Shown here one piece after another: positions 63,544 to 64,000 of a stretch of 64,000 bases of DNA; the first letter of the stretch is position 1; the number at the start of each line of letters is the position of its first letter. This stretch comes from Desulfobacteraceae bacterium. GTDB lineage: Bacteria > Desulfobacterota > Desulfobacteria > Desulfobacterales > Desulfosalsimonadaceae. Made by a program: the position numbers and the translations under genes. The stretch spans positions 56,132 to 120,131 of the forward strand of contig JAABTJ010000007.1 in the NCBI GenBank assembly GCA_011389935.1, in the 5' to 3' direction. Below the pieces are notes generated by a model. It had not been told where the DNA came from. It searched no databases and saw nothing but the letters and a program-made list of their open reading frames with translations.

Positions 63544-63873
63544 TTATTCGCATGTGGCCGGAGACGGCGAATCAAAAGCATGATTGTAGAGATACGCAAA
63601 AATATCGCCCTGTTCCGGTTCAGACAATTTCTTCCATTCATCGGCGCATTCGAAACGTTCGAACCGTTCAAACGCTCTTTCCCACTGTGCCTGCGTTTTG
63701 GTGTTGGGATTGAGGGGAGCTGCTGTCTTACCTTCCTGGTGGCAGCTCCGGCAATTTTTCCGGAACAGGTATTTGCCTTTCCGTTCATTGCCTTTTTCGA
63801 CGGCCGTAGTGGTTCCGATCATCACGAAAACAAAACCGATGGCCAGGAAAATGAGCACACTTTTCCTCCACAT
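63544..63873 (-). CDS. Monoheme cytochrome c
   Basis: This 109-residue periplasmic protein has a signal peptide (VLIFLAIGFVFVMIGTTTA), one heme site (NCRSCHQEG) and a possible distal ligand in the C-terminal half. It is small and acidic, like electron shuttles. AAGGAG lies 6 nt before the ATG. It lies 42 nt upstream of the octaheme gene on the same strand and probably works with it. Confidence 0.88.
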   Translation of the reverse strand: MWRKSVLIFLAIGFVFVMIGTTTAVEKGNERKGKYLFRKNCRSCHQEGKTAAPLNPNTKTQAQWERAFERFERFECADEWKKLSEPEQGDIFAYLYNHAFDSPSPATCE

Positions 63874-63913
63874 AACGCTCTCCTTTATATGTTTAAATGT
63901 TTATTTTGTCTTA

Positions 63914-64000
63914 TCAGAATACGACATATCGGTCGCACCCGTTTATCATTTCGGCATTTCGCGCCTGGGTGGCAAAATCCTTGAAGCCGACGCCGGGCAC
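63914..64000 (-). CDS. Possible C-terminal end of a further gene (partial)
   Basis: An open frame enters from the right edge and ends at a TGA (63914-63916), giving PGVGFKDFATQARNAEMING followed by CDRYVVF. It is 40 nt upstream of the monoheme cytochrome, so it could be another gene of the same operon. It is too short to assign. Confidence 0.35.
   Translation of the reverse strand: MPGVGFKDFATQARNAEMINGCDRYVVF

Overview
This window looks like the chromosome of a sulfate-reducing bacterium of the Desulfobacterota, probably a Desulfobacterales-type complete oxidiser or autotroph. The evidence is a dissimilatory sulfite reductase block (dsrA, dsrB, dsrD, dsrN), a carbonyl-branch Wood-Ljungdahl block (acsB, cooS/acsA, acsD and the corrinoid-protein activator acsV), tetraheme and octaheme c-type cytochromes, rubrerythrin, PPi-dependent phosphofructokinase and a sulfide-type Thi4. 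No phage, plasmid or CRISPR genes are visible. The species assignment is inference.

Layout. 1-7059 (minus): acsV, acsD, cooS, acsB, with acsB running off the left edge. 7202-9979: a Fur-FeoA fusion regulator and a large orphan membrane protein. 10048-19907: methionine aminopeptidase with a SEC-C zinc motif, a 60-residue protein, polA with a HAD phosphatase, an AI-2E-type permease, an MFS transporter, mltA and rmuC. 19939-24751: a molybdenum cofactor and Tat neighbourhood (moaC, moaE-like and mobA on minus; pyrR, moaB, tatB, tatC and a cytochrome c3 on plus). 24800-30098 (minus): a TPR gene, then the dsrA-dsrB-dsrD-dsrN unit behind a near-consensus promoter and a roughly 200-nt leader. 30138-34254: a dapA-like gene bracketed by two 146-bp inverted-repeat elements, then two YkgJ-type cysteine-cluster proteins flanking an atypical SDR.

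34506-40090 is a translation block (infC, rpmI, rplT, pheS, pheT, merR). infC has no ATG, GTG or TTG at its proper start and appears to begin with ATA. 40420-52679 holds tRNA-Gly(CCC) and the classic rimP-nusA-infB-ylxP-rbfA-nrnA-truB-rpsO-pnp run, then dut, a metallo-beta-lactamase-fold hydrolase and a hypothetical gene. 52728-55142 is a TPP-riboswitch-controlled thi4-thiC operon. 55373-64000 carries class I fumarase, rubrerythrin, an FKBP, a rubredoxin-membrane fusion, PPi-PFK and a membrane cytochrome module (cytochrome b, octaheme c, monoheme c).

The points most worth a second look are: the inverted-repeat family, whose termini supply the TAG stop codons of three genes and which brackets dapA; the ATA-start infC; hairpins in the dsr leader, between dsrB and dsrD, and between infC and rpmI; the 170-residue Lys/Ala/Glu tail on AcsD; and an SDR lacking the catalytic lysine between two YkgJ paralogues. 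I did not find a clearly new multi-gene defence or metabolic system. All coordinates and motif counts were read by eye.
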